Notes under the pieces: generated by a model
Databases searched by the model: none
Seen by the model: only the letters and a program-made list of their open reading frames with translations
Told to the model about the DNA's origin: nothing
Assembly: GCA_021775835.1 (NCBI GenBank)
Contig: JAJFHC010000104.1
Coordinates: 1-20,231 of the forward strand
Length of the DNA stretch: 20,231 nt
Direction of reading: 5' to 3'
Source: Hyphomicrobiales bacterium
GTDB taxonomy: Bacteria; Pseudomonadota; Alphaproteobacteria; Rhizobiales; JAJFHC01
Shown: positions 7,970 through 15,431 of the stretch, one piece after another
Numbering within the stretch: position 1 is the first letter of the stretch
How the letters are laid out: the number at the start of each line of letters is the position of its first letter
Program-made: the position numbers and the translations under genes

Positions 7970-9391
7970 ATGAGTTCAGGCAGCGAGCTAATCCGTTCAT
8001 CCGCAGTTTCTATTGTTAATTTGCTCAAGGCCGGTGAAGTCACACCACTGGATCTGCTTGACGCCCTTGAGCAAAGGATCGGCGAGGTTGACGGCACACT
8101 CAACGCCTTACCGACTTTGTGCTTTGATCGGGCTCGCGATCACGCTCGCAAGATAAGTGCCCGGCCGCCCGCCGAGCGAGGACTACTGCAGGGTCTGCCT
8201 ATACCCATCAAGGATCTGTCACCCGTAGCAGGCGTACGCTCGACATCAGGGTCCCCGATTTTTGCAGACCACGTCCCTGAAGAGTCCGCTGGTCTGGTCG
8301 AAGTTATCGAAGAGCAAGACGGCGTTGTTTACGCCAAATCGAACACGCCTGAATTCGGAGCGGGTGCATCGACATTCAATGAAGTGTTCGGGCGCACGGG
8401 AAACCCCTGGGACACCACACGATCACCGGCAGGGTCATCGGGGGGTGCTGCAGCCGCCTTGGCGTCAGGCATGGCCTGGGTTGCCCATGGATCGGACATG
8501 GGAGGATCATTGCGCAATCCTGCAAGTTTTTGCGGCATAGTCGGCCTACGTCCAAGTCCTGGCCGGGTCCCGGCCTCCCCATCGAGCACACCCTACGACA
8601 CGCTCGGCCAACAGGGGCCAATGGCCCGGACGGTTGAGGACACTGCCCTGTTACTTGACGCGATGAGCAAGTTTCATCCTGACGATCCTCTTTCGTTTGC
8701 CTCGTTTCCCGGCGAGTTTTCAGCCTGTGTCGAAAAGCGCATCAAACCAAAACGTGTCGCCTACAGTCCCGACCTCGGCATTACGCCGGTCGACCCCGAC
8801 GTTGCCCGGGTCTGCGCTGACGCCGCTGCGCGTTTCCAAGACGCGGGGGTCGTTGTCGAGGAGGCCTGCCCGGACTTCTCCGGATCGGAAGAAGTTTTTC
8901 AGACGCTTCGCGCGCTGAGCTTCGCGATTGGGCTTGGACCCCTGCTTGAGAAACACCGGGATCTCATCAAACCGGACATCATCTGGAACATCGAAAAGGG
9001 ACTTAATCTTTCTGTTGAAGAAATTTTGCGTGCTGAAACGGAACGCGCCGTGATCAGGGACAGAGTTGTGTCGTTCTTTGACGACTATGACCTGTTGCTT
9101 TCACCCGCGACAATCGTTCCTGCCTTCCCGATTGAACAAAGGTTCGTAGAAGAATGTAACGGCCACGTTTTCGAGAACTATATCCAGTGGCTTGCGGTTG
9201 CCTATGCCGTGACAAACACCTCGTGCCCCGCCCTGTCGCTACCGGCAGGCTTTACACCTTCGGGGCTGCCTGTTGGGCTTCAGATGGTGAGTCGACCACG
9301 AGGAGAAGGCGAATTGCTCAGTGCCGCCGCTGTGCTCGACGATGTTCTGGGATTCTGCAGTCACACACCGATTGATCCAAGAACGCCCTGA
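7970..9391 (+). CDS. Amidase signature family hydrolase
   Basis: A 473-residue amidase with the complete Ser-cisSer-Lys triad: Lys81 in LPIPIKD, Ser156 in the glycine/serine loop SPAGSSGG, and nucleophile Ser180 in GSDMGGSLRNPASFCG. The 24-residue spacing between the two serines equals that in mammalian fatty acid amide hydrolase. The family hydrolyses carboxylic amides to acid plus ammonia or amine, and specificity cannot be read from the motif. No signal peptide, so it acts in the cytoplasm. The start at 7970 is chosen because homology begins soon after; an in-frame start at 7853 would overlap the Lrp gene. It is not GatA, since no gatC or gatB is nearby. Its place beside the Lrp regulator and opposite the kinase/lyase fusion suggests it feeds that enzyme with an amine, which is inference. 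Confidence 0.92.
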   Translation: MSSGSELIRSSAVSIVNLLKAGEVTPLDLLDALEQRIGEVDGTLNALPTLCFDRARDHARKISARPPAERGLLQGLPIPIKDLSPVAGVRSTSGSPIFADHVPEESAGLVEVIEEQDGVVYAKSNTPEFGAGASTFNEVFGRTGNPWDTTRSPAGSSGGAAAALASGMAWVAHGSDMGGSLRNPASFCGIVGLRPSPGRVPASPSSTPYDTLGQQGPMARTVEDTALLLDAMSKFHPDDPLSFASFPGEFSACVEKRIKPKRVAYSPDLGITPVDPDVARVCADAAARFQDAGVVVEEACPDFSGSEEVFQTLRALSFAIGLGPLLEKHRDLIKPDIIWNIEKGLNLSVEEILRAETERAVIRDRVVSFFDDYDLLLSPATIVPAFPIEQRFVEECNGHVFENYIQWLAVAYAVTNTSCPALSLPAGFTPSGLPVGLQMVSRPRGEGELLSAAAVLDDVLGFCSHTPIDPRTP

Positions 9392-9478
9392 TTGACAAAA
9401 GAACGTGCAATGGAGTGCCCTGCTCACGACAATTGACTTTTTTGCGAAGACCTCTTCACAACCAAAGAAGTAATCCCC

Positions 9479-9736
9479 ATGTTCAATTTGTGCCGGTTTC
9501 TTGTCGGAAATACGGCGCAATGTCATTATTGTCGCAAAGCCGCAACCATGAACAATGTTGAACCACTTAGGGTCATCCGCGAAGCCCGTTCAGCGATAAA
9601 CCACTCAAGACGCACCGGTGCGGAACTTGAGAAGCGTATTAACCGCCTCCAGCGTTTTGACCGATTGCTGGCAAACGCCTCCAATGGAGCAGAAGTGCGA
9701 TGGTTGCTGGAGTCAATGACGCCAGCCAATACCTAG
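9479..9736 (+). CDS. Small hypothetical protein
   Basis: An 85-codon frame with a basic, helical C-terminal half (EKRINRLQRFDRLL) that could form a short coiled coil, and a Cys-His-x-x-Cys group near residue 15. Translation may begin at 9479 or at the internal ATG 9548 (62 residues); neither has a strong ribosome site. Its third codon positions are mildly GC-rich like those of its neighbours, but an antisense frame also stays open over most of it. It lies between the amidase and the DoxX-like gene on the same strand. No family is recognised, and it may not be expressed. Confidence 0.35.
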   Translation: MFNLCRFLVGNTAQCHYCRKAATMNNVEPLRVIREARSAINHSRRTGAELEKRINRLQRFDRLLANASNGAEVRWLLESMTPANT

Positions 9737-9820
9737 AAACTCAGCCTTTCATGAGATCCCTGATCGTGCGGTCACAATCTATTGAATCGGATTGACGAGT
9801 GGCAAGTCTATAGTCACGCC

Positions 9821-10291
9821 ATGACCACTAGCGGACTAAATCCCATACACCTATCACAAGACTGGAGACTGTGCCTCGCTGCATTGATCCTGCGCTTAGG
9901 CACTGGATATTTTTTGATCGTGTGGGGTGTCAGCAAGTTCACGACGACATCGCAGTCGGTCAAACTCTACAAATATTTCTACGGCCTGGACCTTGATCAG
10001 ACGATACCCAAGTTTATGGGTGCCGGAGAGTTGCTTGTCGCAGCGTTGATACTTCTGGGGTTGTTTCGACTGCCCGCCTACGGGGCCGGACTTCTGATCC
10101 ACCTAACCACGATACTCATCGTTTTCCCCAAAATCCTGGACCCATTCGTCGTCGTAAATGGCTTCCCGCAGAATCGGTCTTATGCGGCAGGAGTTGCTGC
10201 CCTTGCAGCATTTGCGGCCCTGGTCTTGCTCAGGCGTCATGACGGCTGGTCGCTCGATGCAGTAATCCGGTCCCGCCGCTCAAAGCGGTAG
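9821..10291 (+). CDS. DoxX-like small integral membrane protein
   Basis: A 156-residue protein with four predicted membrane helices (roughly residues 15-35, 65-85, 88-108 and 120-138). The first helix contains the segment LRLGTGYFLIVWGVSKF, typical of DoxX/DoxD-type proteins (R-x-x-x-G-x-x-x-x-x-x-G-x-x-K). The second helix region has GAGELLVAALILLGLFRLPAY, and the tail is basic and cytoplasmic (RSRRSKR). Family members are often linked to thiol/redox stress or terminal oxidases, but this one has no such partner next to it. The start at 9821 is preferred to an upstream TTG. A TATAGT at 9809-9814 ends 6 bases before it, suggesting a leaderless transcript. It converges on the CoA-transferase with a 25-base gap and no clear terminator. 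Confidence 0.7.
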   Translation: MTTSGLNPIHLSQDWRLCLAALILRLGTGYFLIVWGVSKFTTTSQSVKLYKYFYGLDLDQTIPKFMGAGELLVAALILLGLFRLPAYGAGLLIHLTTILIVFPKILDPFVVVNGFPQNRSYAAGVAALAAFAALVLLRRHDGWSLDAVIRSRRSKR

Positions 10292-10316
10292 ATCACGCCG
10301 CGGAGCAGCGATGATA

Positions 10317-11537
10317 TCAATCGATAATACCACCACCCCTCAAGGCTGAGATTTCATCTTGTGATAGCCTTGCAACGTCGGACAGAACCTCATCTGTATG
10401 TTGTCCAAGCAGCGGTGGTGGCGAGTTGTATCGCACGGGTGTTTCCGACATTTTGATCGGGTTTCCAACCAGGTTCACTGGCACATCAGGGTTCGTTGGG
10501 TGCTGAAACGGTACGCTCATGTTCCGGTGCTTTGCCTGGGGATCCACGAATGCCTCGGAGACCGTATTCACAGGTCCACAAGGGACGCCCAGCACTGCCA
10601 GCTCGCTGATCCACTCATCGCGGGAACGGGTCAGCATGGCCTGTTCGACCAGGGGTTCAAGTACTTCTCTATTGCGAACGCGAGATTCATTATCAACAAA
10701 TCGTTCGTCATCGGCCAGTTCTCCGCATCCAGCAAGCGTGGCCCAGGCTCGAAACTGTGAGTTATTGCCCACCGCGAGGATAATGTGACTGTCCGCCGTC
10801 TGATAGACTCTGTATGGAACAATGTTCGGGTGAGCATTGCCATAACGCTTGGGTTCATTTCCCGACACAAGGTGTCCAGCGGCAACGTTGATCAATGCTG
10901 CCATCTGGGAATCCAGTAAAGCCAGGTCGATAAACTGGCCGCGTCCTGTGCGGTCTCTGTGCCGAAGAGCGGCCAAAATTGCAGTCGAGGCATACATTCC
11001 GGTCATGACATCGGCAGTCGCCACACCCACCTTCATCGGCATGCCGTCGGTTTCACCGGTGACCCCCATCAGGCCGCTCATGGCCTGAATCATGAAGTCA
11101 TAACCGGCACGCTTGGCATATGGGCCGGTCTGGCCAAAGCCGGTGATCGAACAATAGACTAGGCCGGGAAATTCATCCTTCAGGTCGTCATACGCCAACC
11201 CGTATTTGGCGAGTCCGCCGACCTTAAAGTTTTCCATTATAACATCGCTTGATTTTGCAAGTTTGCGTATCAGTTCCTGGCCTTCGGGCTTGGTGATGTC
11301 GATCGTGACTGAGCGCTTGTTTCGGTTGGTACACATGAAGTAGGCGCTTTCACGGGTCTGCCGGCCTTCACTGTCCTCAAGAAAGGGAGGGCCCCAACCT
11401 CGCGTATCATCTCCCGATCCAGGACGTTCGATCTTGATGATATCCGCTCCAAGATCACCGAAAAGCTGAGTGGCGGTCGGCCCTGCCAGTATGCGCGTCA
11501 GGTCCAGGACCCGAATTCCCTCAAGAGGCCCGTTCAT
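10317..11537 (-). CDS. Class III (CaiB/BaiF) CoA-transferase, SUGCT-like
   Basis: A 406-residue CoA-transferase of the formyl-CoA transferase fold. The N terminus LEGIRVLDLTRILAGP, then GDLGADIIKIERPGSGDDTR and RNKRSVTIDI, are family hallmarks. The predicted catalytic aspartate that forms the acyl-anhydride/thioester intermediate is Asp176 in ATADVMTG, and the C terminus has PPLLGQHTDEVL. Overall it resembles succinyl-CoA:glutarate CoA-transferase (SUGCT). The same family includes the succinyl-CoA:3-sulfinopropionate CoA-transferase of Variovorax paradoxus TBEA6. Given the desulfinase-like first gene of the operon, the likely acceptor is a C3-C5 diacid analogue such as 3-sulfinopropionate, with succinyl-CoA as donor (inference). 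It is the last gene of the operon, 12 bases after the ThDP gene, with its ribosome site overlapping that gene's stop. Confidence 0.93.
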   Translation of the reverse strand: MNGPLEGIRVLDLTRILAGPTATQLFGDLGADIIKIERPGSGDDTRGWGPPFLEDSEGRQTRESAYFMCTNRNKRSVTIDITKPEGQELIRKLAKSSDVIMENFKVGGLAKYGLAYDDLKDEFPGLVYCSITGFGQTGPYAKRAGYDFMIQAMSGLMGVTGETDGMPMKVGVATADVMTGMYASTAILAALRHRDRTGRGQFIDLALLDSQMAALINVAAGHLVSGNEPKRYGNAHPNIVPYRVYQTADSHIILAVGNNSQFRAWATLAGCGELADDERFVDNESRVRNREVLEPLVEQAMLTRSRDEWISELAVLGVPCGPVNTVSEAFVDPQAKHRNMSVPFQHPTNPDVPVNLVGNPIKMSETPVRYNSPPPLLGQHTDEVLSDVARLSQDEISALRGGGIID

Positions 11538-11545
11538 TGATTTGT

Positions 11546-11552
11546 CTCCTCA
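11546..11552 (-). promoter_or_regulatory. Ribosome binding site TGAGGAG overlapping the upstream stop
   Basis: On the minus strand the TGA stop of the ThDP gene (11552-11550) is part of TGAGGAG, which sits 8 bases before the ATG of the CoA-transferase. This is a strong Shine-Dalgarno sequence and suggests translational coupling of the two genes. It also fixes the CoA-transferase start at 11537. Confidence 0.7.
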
Positions 11553-13157
11553 AATCCGCCCGTCGTAGGACTTACGATCGATGTGGCAGGCAATAACCGT
11601 AAAAGTGTCTGCCTCAAAAGCACTAATCAACGCATCAGAAAGTTCCCGACGGGTCCTGGCATCAAATCCATGACCACCCATGGCGCGCGCAATAGCGGCA
11701 AAGTCTGATGGCGCGAAGTCGACGCCCACATTCGGCATTTGGCGGCCCCTCTGCTTAAGTTCGATCAGGGCCAGCGACGCATCGACGAAAACGACAACCG
11801 CTATCGGCAAGTTCAACTCTCCGGCGGTTGCAAGTTCGCCCAGGAACATCAGCAATCCCGCGTCCCCGACAAAGGCTACCGCCGGCCGATCCGGATCTGA
11901 AATCCTTGCTCCCATTGCCAATGGAACTGCGCACCCCATTGTACATAGGCCAATCGACTGAAGAAGAGTCCGCGGTTCATAACAGTCCCATATCTGATTC
12001 AGCAGTATTCTGTGCGCCCCGCTGTCGACGGTCGCCATGCCGTTTCGCGGCAGCACCTTTCGGGTCTCGTCGACAATTGCTGATGGGCCCCACTCTTCGC
12101 CGACGCATAACTCCTTTTTGATCTTGCCGCGAATGCTTGCAACGTCTTCGGGCTGCCACTCCGAACTGGTGGCAACGCCATCTGAAATTGCATGAAGCGC
12201 GGGTGCGACATCGCACTCAAAGAAAATCGACGCCTGATGCATGTAGTGACGGTTCGCCACTGAGGCTATTTCAACGACATTTTGGGTGTTCGGGTCCCAC
12301 GGATCCCGCCATCCGGTTCTCATCTCTATGGGATCGTATCCCACCGCCAGAACCAGATCTGCATTCCGAACAATCGGGAGCATGTGCCTGTCAGCCACCG
12401 GGGACAGCCCGGCACCGCCGACCGCAAACGCCGCATCCTCTGGCAAAACGCCCTTGGCCTTGTAGGATGTGACGACCGGGATGCGAAACTCTTCTGCGAA
12501 CTCGGCAACGGCCTGGCTTGCTTTCTGAGTCAGGACGTCTAGTCCCGCGACAACCACGGGCCGGCGCGCTGCTGACAACCAGGCCCGGGCCCGGTCAAGC
12601 TGCTCTCCGGGGGCCGGACTTCTGGCAGCTGTAACGACAGACTCGAAGAGTGATCCGGGATCGGCATCTTCAACGGCAACCGCTATCGGCACATCGATGT
12701 GGACGGGACCCTGCCGTTCGGCCATTGCGATTGAAACCGCCTTGTCGGCAATGACGCCGGCACTCTTTGACGTCAGTCGGTATGTCTCCTTCGTCAACGG
12801 CCGGAACATCTGTTGATGATCAAACACCTGATGGGTGTAAGTATGAACCTCGTCCTCATCCACGCAACCGGTCAGGACGATCATGGGCACCCTGTCCTGC
12901 TCGGCGTTGGCAACCACATTGACGGCGTTTGCAGCACCCGGCCCCAGAGTTGCCACGAGAATGCCTGGTGCGCCGGTTCTCTGGAATACGCCTTCCGCCA
13001 TAAACCCAGCCGAATTCTCATGCTTGGTCAGAATGAACGATATGCCCGCATCTTTCAAAGCGTCGATCATGGTGAGAACTTCGCCACCGGGTATGCCAAA
13101 AGCGTACCGGCAGCCGGCGTCATAAAGACGGCGTGCGACTATGTCTGCTGCGCGCAT
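11550..13157 (-). CDS. Thiamine diphosphate-dependent enzyme, acetolactate-synthase-like
   Basis: A 535-residue protein with the three domains of the POX/AHAS family: PYR domain at 1-165 with catalytic Glu47 in KHENSAGFMAEG, a central domain around 185-330, and PP domain at 360-535. The ThDP/Mg motif reads GDAG (Asp432) and, 26-27 residues later, Val458-Asp459 where most relatives have Asn-Asn. Asp459 can still bind Mg. No regulatory subunit (ilvN/ilvH) is present, and it lacks a recognisable signature of oxalyl-CoA decarboxylase or sulfoacetaldehyde acetyltransferase. It probably decarboxylates a 2-oxo acid or joins/cleaves a C-C bond; the substrate is unknown. It is the middle gene of the operon, 21 bases after the acyl-CoA-dehydrogenase-like gene. 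The start at 13157 has an AGGA 9 bases upstream. A biosynthetic acetolactate synthase role is unlikely in this context. Confidence 0.9.
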   Translation of the reverse strand: MRAADIVARRLYDAGCRYAFGIPGGEVLTMIDALKDAGISFILTKHENSAGFMAEGVFQRTGAPGILVATLGPGAANAVNVVANAEQDRVPMIVLTGCVDEDEVHTYTHQVFDHQQMFRPLTKETYRLTSKSAGVIADKAVSIAMAERQGPVHIDVPIAVAVEDADPGSLFESVVTAARSPAPGEQLDRARAWLSAARRPVVVAGLDVLTQKASQAVAEFAEEFRIPVVTSYKAKGVLPEDAAFAVGGAGLSPVADRHMLPIVRNADLVLAVGYDPIEMRTGWRDPWDPNTQNVVEIASVANRHYMHQASIFFECDVAPALHAISDGVATSSEWQPEDVASIRGKIKKELCVGEEWGPSAIVDETRKVLPRNGMATVDSGAHRILLNQIWDCYEPRTLLQSIGLCTMGCAVPLAMGARISDPDRPAVAFVGDAGLLMFLGELATAGELNLPIAVVVFVDASLALIELKQRGRQMPNVGVDFAPSDFAAIARAMGGHGFDARTRRELSDALISAFEADTFTVIACHIDRKSYDGRI

Positions 13158-13178
13158 TAAAGGATGTCCTGTTCGATG

Positions 13179-14408
13179 TTATCTGGGAGATTCTTCTCGG
13201 CGAGTATTGCGAAGCCGCTCATATCCGTCTCGTGTCTGGGGCAGCTTCCATCCAAGCAATCGGGACGCGACCATCGTTCTCAAGATCTGTGCAGTGCCAC
13301 CGCCAATGGTAAACATGCGGCCATCACGGACCATCCGTTCCAGAGGATTGGCGCGTGAGTAGCCGGCTGCACCGTGCAACTGAAGGGCGTCATTTGTAAC
13401 CTTTATCGCCATTTCAGATGAAAACAGTTTGGCCTGGGCAGCCAGCAACGGGTCAGGAAATGAGCGGCCGTCCTCGGTCGATGACCGGGCCGCCTCATAA
13501 ATCAGGGCGCGGCCTGCCGCTATCTGCGTCGACATATCAGACAGCATCCACTGCAGTCCCTGGAACTCGCCGATGGGGCGGCCGAACTGCTCGCGCGATT
13601 TCGTGTAAGACAATGCCGTTTCGTAAGCCCCCCGTGCGATGCCGAGAGCCACGGTTCCCGCCCCTACCCGCTGGCTGTTGTAGGCATTCATCAAATCTGC
13701 AAATCCCCGACCGAAACCGGACGGCGGCATAAGCACCATGGCATCGGGAATTTCGAGATTTTCAAACTCAAGAACGCATTCCGGGATACCGCGCAGTCCC
13801 ATCGTCGGTTCACGGTGGGCAACCTTGAGACCCTTGGACTCGCCCGCAACGGTAATGAAACCGCCAATGCCCTGTTCCTCTCCCTTGGTGTCGAACACAC
13901 GAGCAAAAATCAAATGCAGCTTTGAAACCCCACCCCCGGTGATCCAGTGTTTGCGGCCATTCACTAGATAACCACCGTCGACTTTGTCTGCACGGGTCGT
14001 CATCTCTGTGGCGGCACTTCCCGCATCCGGTTCCGTGATACAGATTGCCGGTTTATCGCCGGCGAGAACAAGATCGGCCGCAATCTTCTTCTGTACTTCG
14101 GTGCCGTAGGTCATGATGGCGGAAATCGCCCCCATGTTTGCCTCAACGGCAATCCGTCCCGTGACACCACAGACACTTGCCATTTCCTCAATCAGGATTA
14201 CAGCTTCGAGAAACCCCAGTCCGCGTCCGCCGAGTTCCTTGGGAATCGTCATTCCCATGAAACCCGCTTCTGTGAGAGTTTCTATGTTGTGCCAGGGATA
14301 TTGTTCGCTGCGGTCGATGTCTGCTGCGCGCGGCGCAATCACGGTATTTGCTATTTCGCGGGCCTGTTGTTGCAATTTGATCTGATCATGAGTGATGCTG
14401 TGCGACAT
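13179..14408 (-). CDS. Acyl-CoA-dehydrogenase-fold flavoprotein lacking the catalytic base; likely desulfinase
   Basis: A 409-residue protein with the full acyl-CoA dehydrogenase fold: N-terminal helical domain, FAD/CoA segments CITEPDAGSAATEMTTRA (about 123-140) and HWITGGG (154-160), middle beta domain, and C-terminal helices with REQFGRPIGEFQ (272-283) and LQLHGAAGYSRANPLERMVRD (342-362). Dehydrogenases need a Glu or Asp either before the helix-G arginine or in the YEGT loop near the C terminus. Here these are Gln246 (NSQR) and Gly370 (IGGGTAQIL). Arg85 lies in the acyl-pocket region (GVTGRIAVEAN). Gln246, Gly366 and Arg84 are the residues reported for the 3-sulfinopropionyl-CoA desulfinase of Advenella mimigardefordensis, which has no dehydrogenase activity. 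I therefore infer a desulfinase that releases sulfite from a sulfinoacyl-CoA, giving succinyl-CoA if the substrate is the same. It is the first gene of the operon, divergent from LysR. Confidence 0.9.
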   Translation of the reverse strand: MSHSITHDQIKLQQQAREIANTVIAPRAADIDRSEQYPWHNIETLTEAGFMGMTIPKELGGRGLGFLEAVILIEEMASVCGVTGRIAVEANMGAISAIMTYGTEVQKKIAADLVLAGDKPAICITEPDAGSAATEMTTRADKVDGGYLVNGRKHWITGGGVSKLHLIFARVFDTKGEEQGIGGFITVAGESKGLKVAHREPTMGLRGIPECVLEFENLEIPDAMVLMPPSGFGRGFADLMNAYNSQRVGAGTVALGIARGAYETALSYTKSREQFGRPIGEFQGLQWMLSDMSTQIAAGRALIYEAARSSTEDGRSFPDPLLAAQAKLFSSEMAIKVTNDALQLHGAAGYSRANPLERMVRDGRMFTIGGGTAQILRTMVASRLLGWKLPQTRDGYERLRNTRREESPR

Positions 14409-14458
14409 TGATGAATTCCAGGATGCAGTGAACGAGGGAACCGGTTGAACCGAGCGAC

Positions 14459-14486
14459 AGCATAGGGCTCAATCGTCTTAAGACAA
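14459..14486 (-). promoter_or_regulatory. Candidate promoter of the CoA-transferase/ThDP/desulfinase operon
   Basis: Reading the minus strand, TTGTCT (14486-14481) and TATGCT (14464-14459) are 16 bases apart, a good sigma-70-like pair. Transcription would start near 14452, giving a leader of about 45 bases before the ATG at 14408. The -35 element overlaps the GTCTTAAGAC palindrome, so a regulator bound there would touch RNA polymerase. Confidence 0.45.
14475..14484. promoter_or_regulatory. Palindrome GTCTTAAGAC, candidate LysR operator
   Basis: Perfect 10-base palindrome in the 123-base space between LysR and the operon. Its right half extended by one base (TTAAGACA, 14478-14485) recurs at 14525-14532, overlapping the LysR start codon. 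That placement fits a regulator controlling both directions. Further small dyads (AACCGGTT, 14439-14446) lie on the operon side. Confidence 0.4.
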
Positions 14487-14497
14487 GCGATATTAAT

Positions 14498-14526
14498 TTG
14501 ACATCAGGTTCACTTTTATTGAATTT
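14498..14526 (+). promoter_or_regulatory. Candidate promoter of the LysR-type regulator
   Basis: A perfect -35 TTGACA (14498-14503) is followed after 17 bases by a weak -10, GAATTT (14521-14526). The -10 would end only 5 bases before the ATG at 14532, and no Shine-Dalgarno sequence is present, so a leaderless mRNA is possible. The -10 overlaps the second TTAAGACA, consistent with autorepression. Confidence 0.35.
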
Positions 14527-14531
14527 AAGAC

Positions 14532-15416
14532 ATGTCAATCAAGCATCTTCGAACCCTTGTGGCGATCAGCGACCACAAATCATTTGTCGCCGCTGCGCGG
14601 CGGGTAAATGTGACGTTGTCGGCGGTCTCAATGCAAATGAAGGCACTTGAAGAAGAATTGGACGTTGCACTGTTTGACCGTTCACACCGCCCCCCAACAC
14701 TGACGTCTGCGGCAGCACGATTGGTTGATCCTGCAAGGGAACTGATTGCACGCTACGACGCTCTGACAAGGCTTGCACAAGCCGACACACCACTTTCGGG
14801 CCGGCTTCTCCTGGGCGTCATTTCAACGGCAACTATCCGGCTCATGCCGAAAGCCCTGGAACTGATAGCTCGTGATTATCCTACCGCACAGGTTAGAATC
14901 GAAACGGCGCTAACCGATGATCTTCTTGAAAATGTACGGAACGGATCTTTCGATGCCGCGCTCGTGACACGCCCCCGCGAGGCGATCGCCGGGATCCGCA
15001 TGACAACCGTCTACCGGGAAAAACTGGTCCTGATTGCGCGTCACGATATCAGTCGGCCACCCACACTGGAACATCTGCATGGCGCCCCGTTTATCCGGTT
15101 TGTTCGCCGCACGGGGATTGGACGCATCATCGATTCATTGCTCGTGAGTCAGAACATTCAGCCTGATGAAATCATGGAGATTGATACCCTGGAAGGCATT
15201 CTCAGTATGGTGGCAAATGGCCTCGGCATATCAATCGTACCCGAGAGCTGCATTTCACCAGAGCTGATGGACCAGTACGTCGTTGCCGCTTGTGGAGAAG
15301 CACCGGTGTTTAGGGACGTCGCCTTTGTCACCAGAGACCGGGTCGAAACCGCAGCCCTTCACCAAGCCCTCCTGGAGATACTCGTTAAATCGAACACACA
15401 GTCGATGACCGGATGA
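14532..15416 (+). CDS. LysR family transcriptional regulator
   Basis: A 294-residue protein of typical LysR length. Residues 1-60 form the winged helix-turn-helix (HLRTLVAISDHKSFVAAARR, then VTLSAVSMQMKALEEELDVALFDR), followed by a linker helix. Residues 90-290 form the periplasmic-binding-protein-like effector domain (GRLLLGVISTATIRLMPKAL at the start of subdomain I; IDTLEGILSMVANGLGISIVPE in subdomain II). It is transcribed away from the three-gene operon, the usual arrangement for a LysR protein that activates its neighbour when the pathway substrate or intermediate is bound. The effector is unknown; an organosulfur acid is a reasonable guess from the operon content. ATG 14532 is the only start giving a complete DNA-binding domain. 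It converges on the lipoprotein gene with a 15-base gap. Confidence 0.95.
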   Translation: MSIKHLRTLVAISDHKSFVAAARRVNVTLSAVSMQMKALEEELDVALFDRSHRPPTLTSAAARLVDPARELIARYDALTRLAQADTPLSGRLLLGVISTATIRLMPKALELIARDYPTAQVRIETALTDDLLENVRNGSFDAALVTRPREAIAGIRMTTVYREKLVLIARHDISRPPTLEHLHGAPFIRFVRRTGIGRIIDSLLVSQNIQPDEIMEIDTLEGILSMVANGLGISIVPESCISPELMDQYVVAACGEAPVFRDVAFVTRDRVETAALHQALLEILVKSNTQSMTG

Positions 15417-15431
15417 ACGAAATCACGAAGC

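Noticed and set aside
10276..10288. Hairpin CCGCT-CAA-AGCGG near the end of the DoxX-like gene
   Set aside because: It is short, inside the coding sequence and lacks a following T-run, so it is not called a terminator.
11550..13157. Oxalyl-CoA decarboxylase, which with a formyl-CoA transferase would give oxalate degradation
   Set aside because: The protein reads as acetolactate-synthase-like, and the CoA-transferase resembles SUGCT more than Frc; the third gene would have no role in oxalate breakdown.
13179..14408. Ordinary acyl-CoA dehydrogenase of fatty acid or branched-chain oxidation
   Set aside because: Neither of the two known base positions has Glu or Asp, and no enoyl-CoA hydratase or thiolase is nearby.
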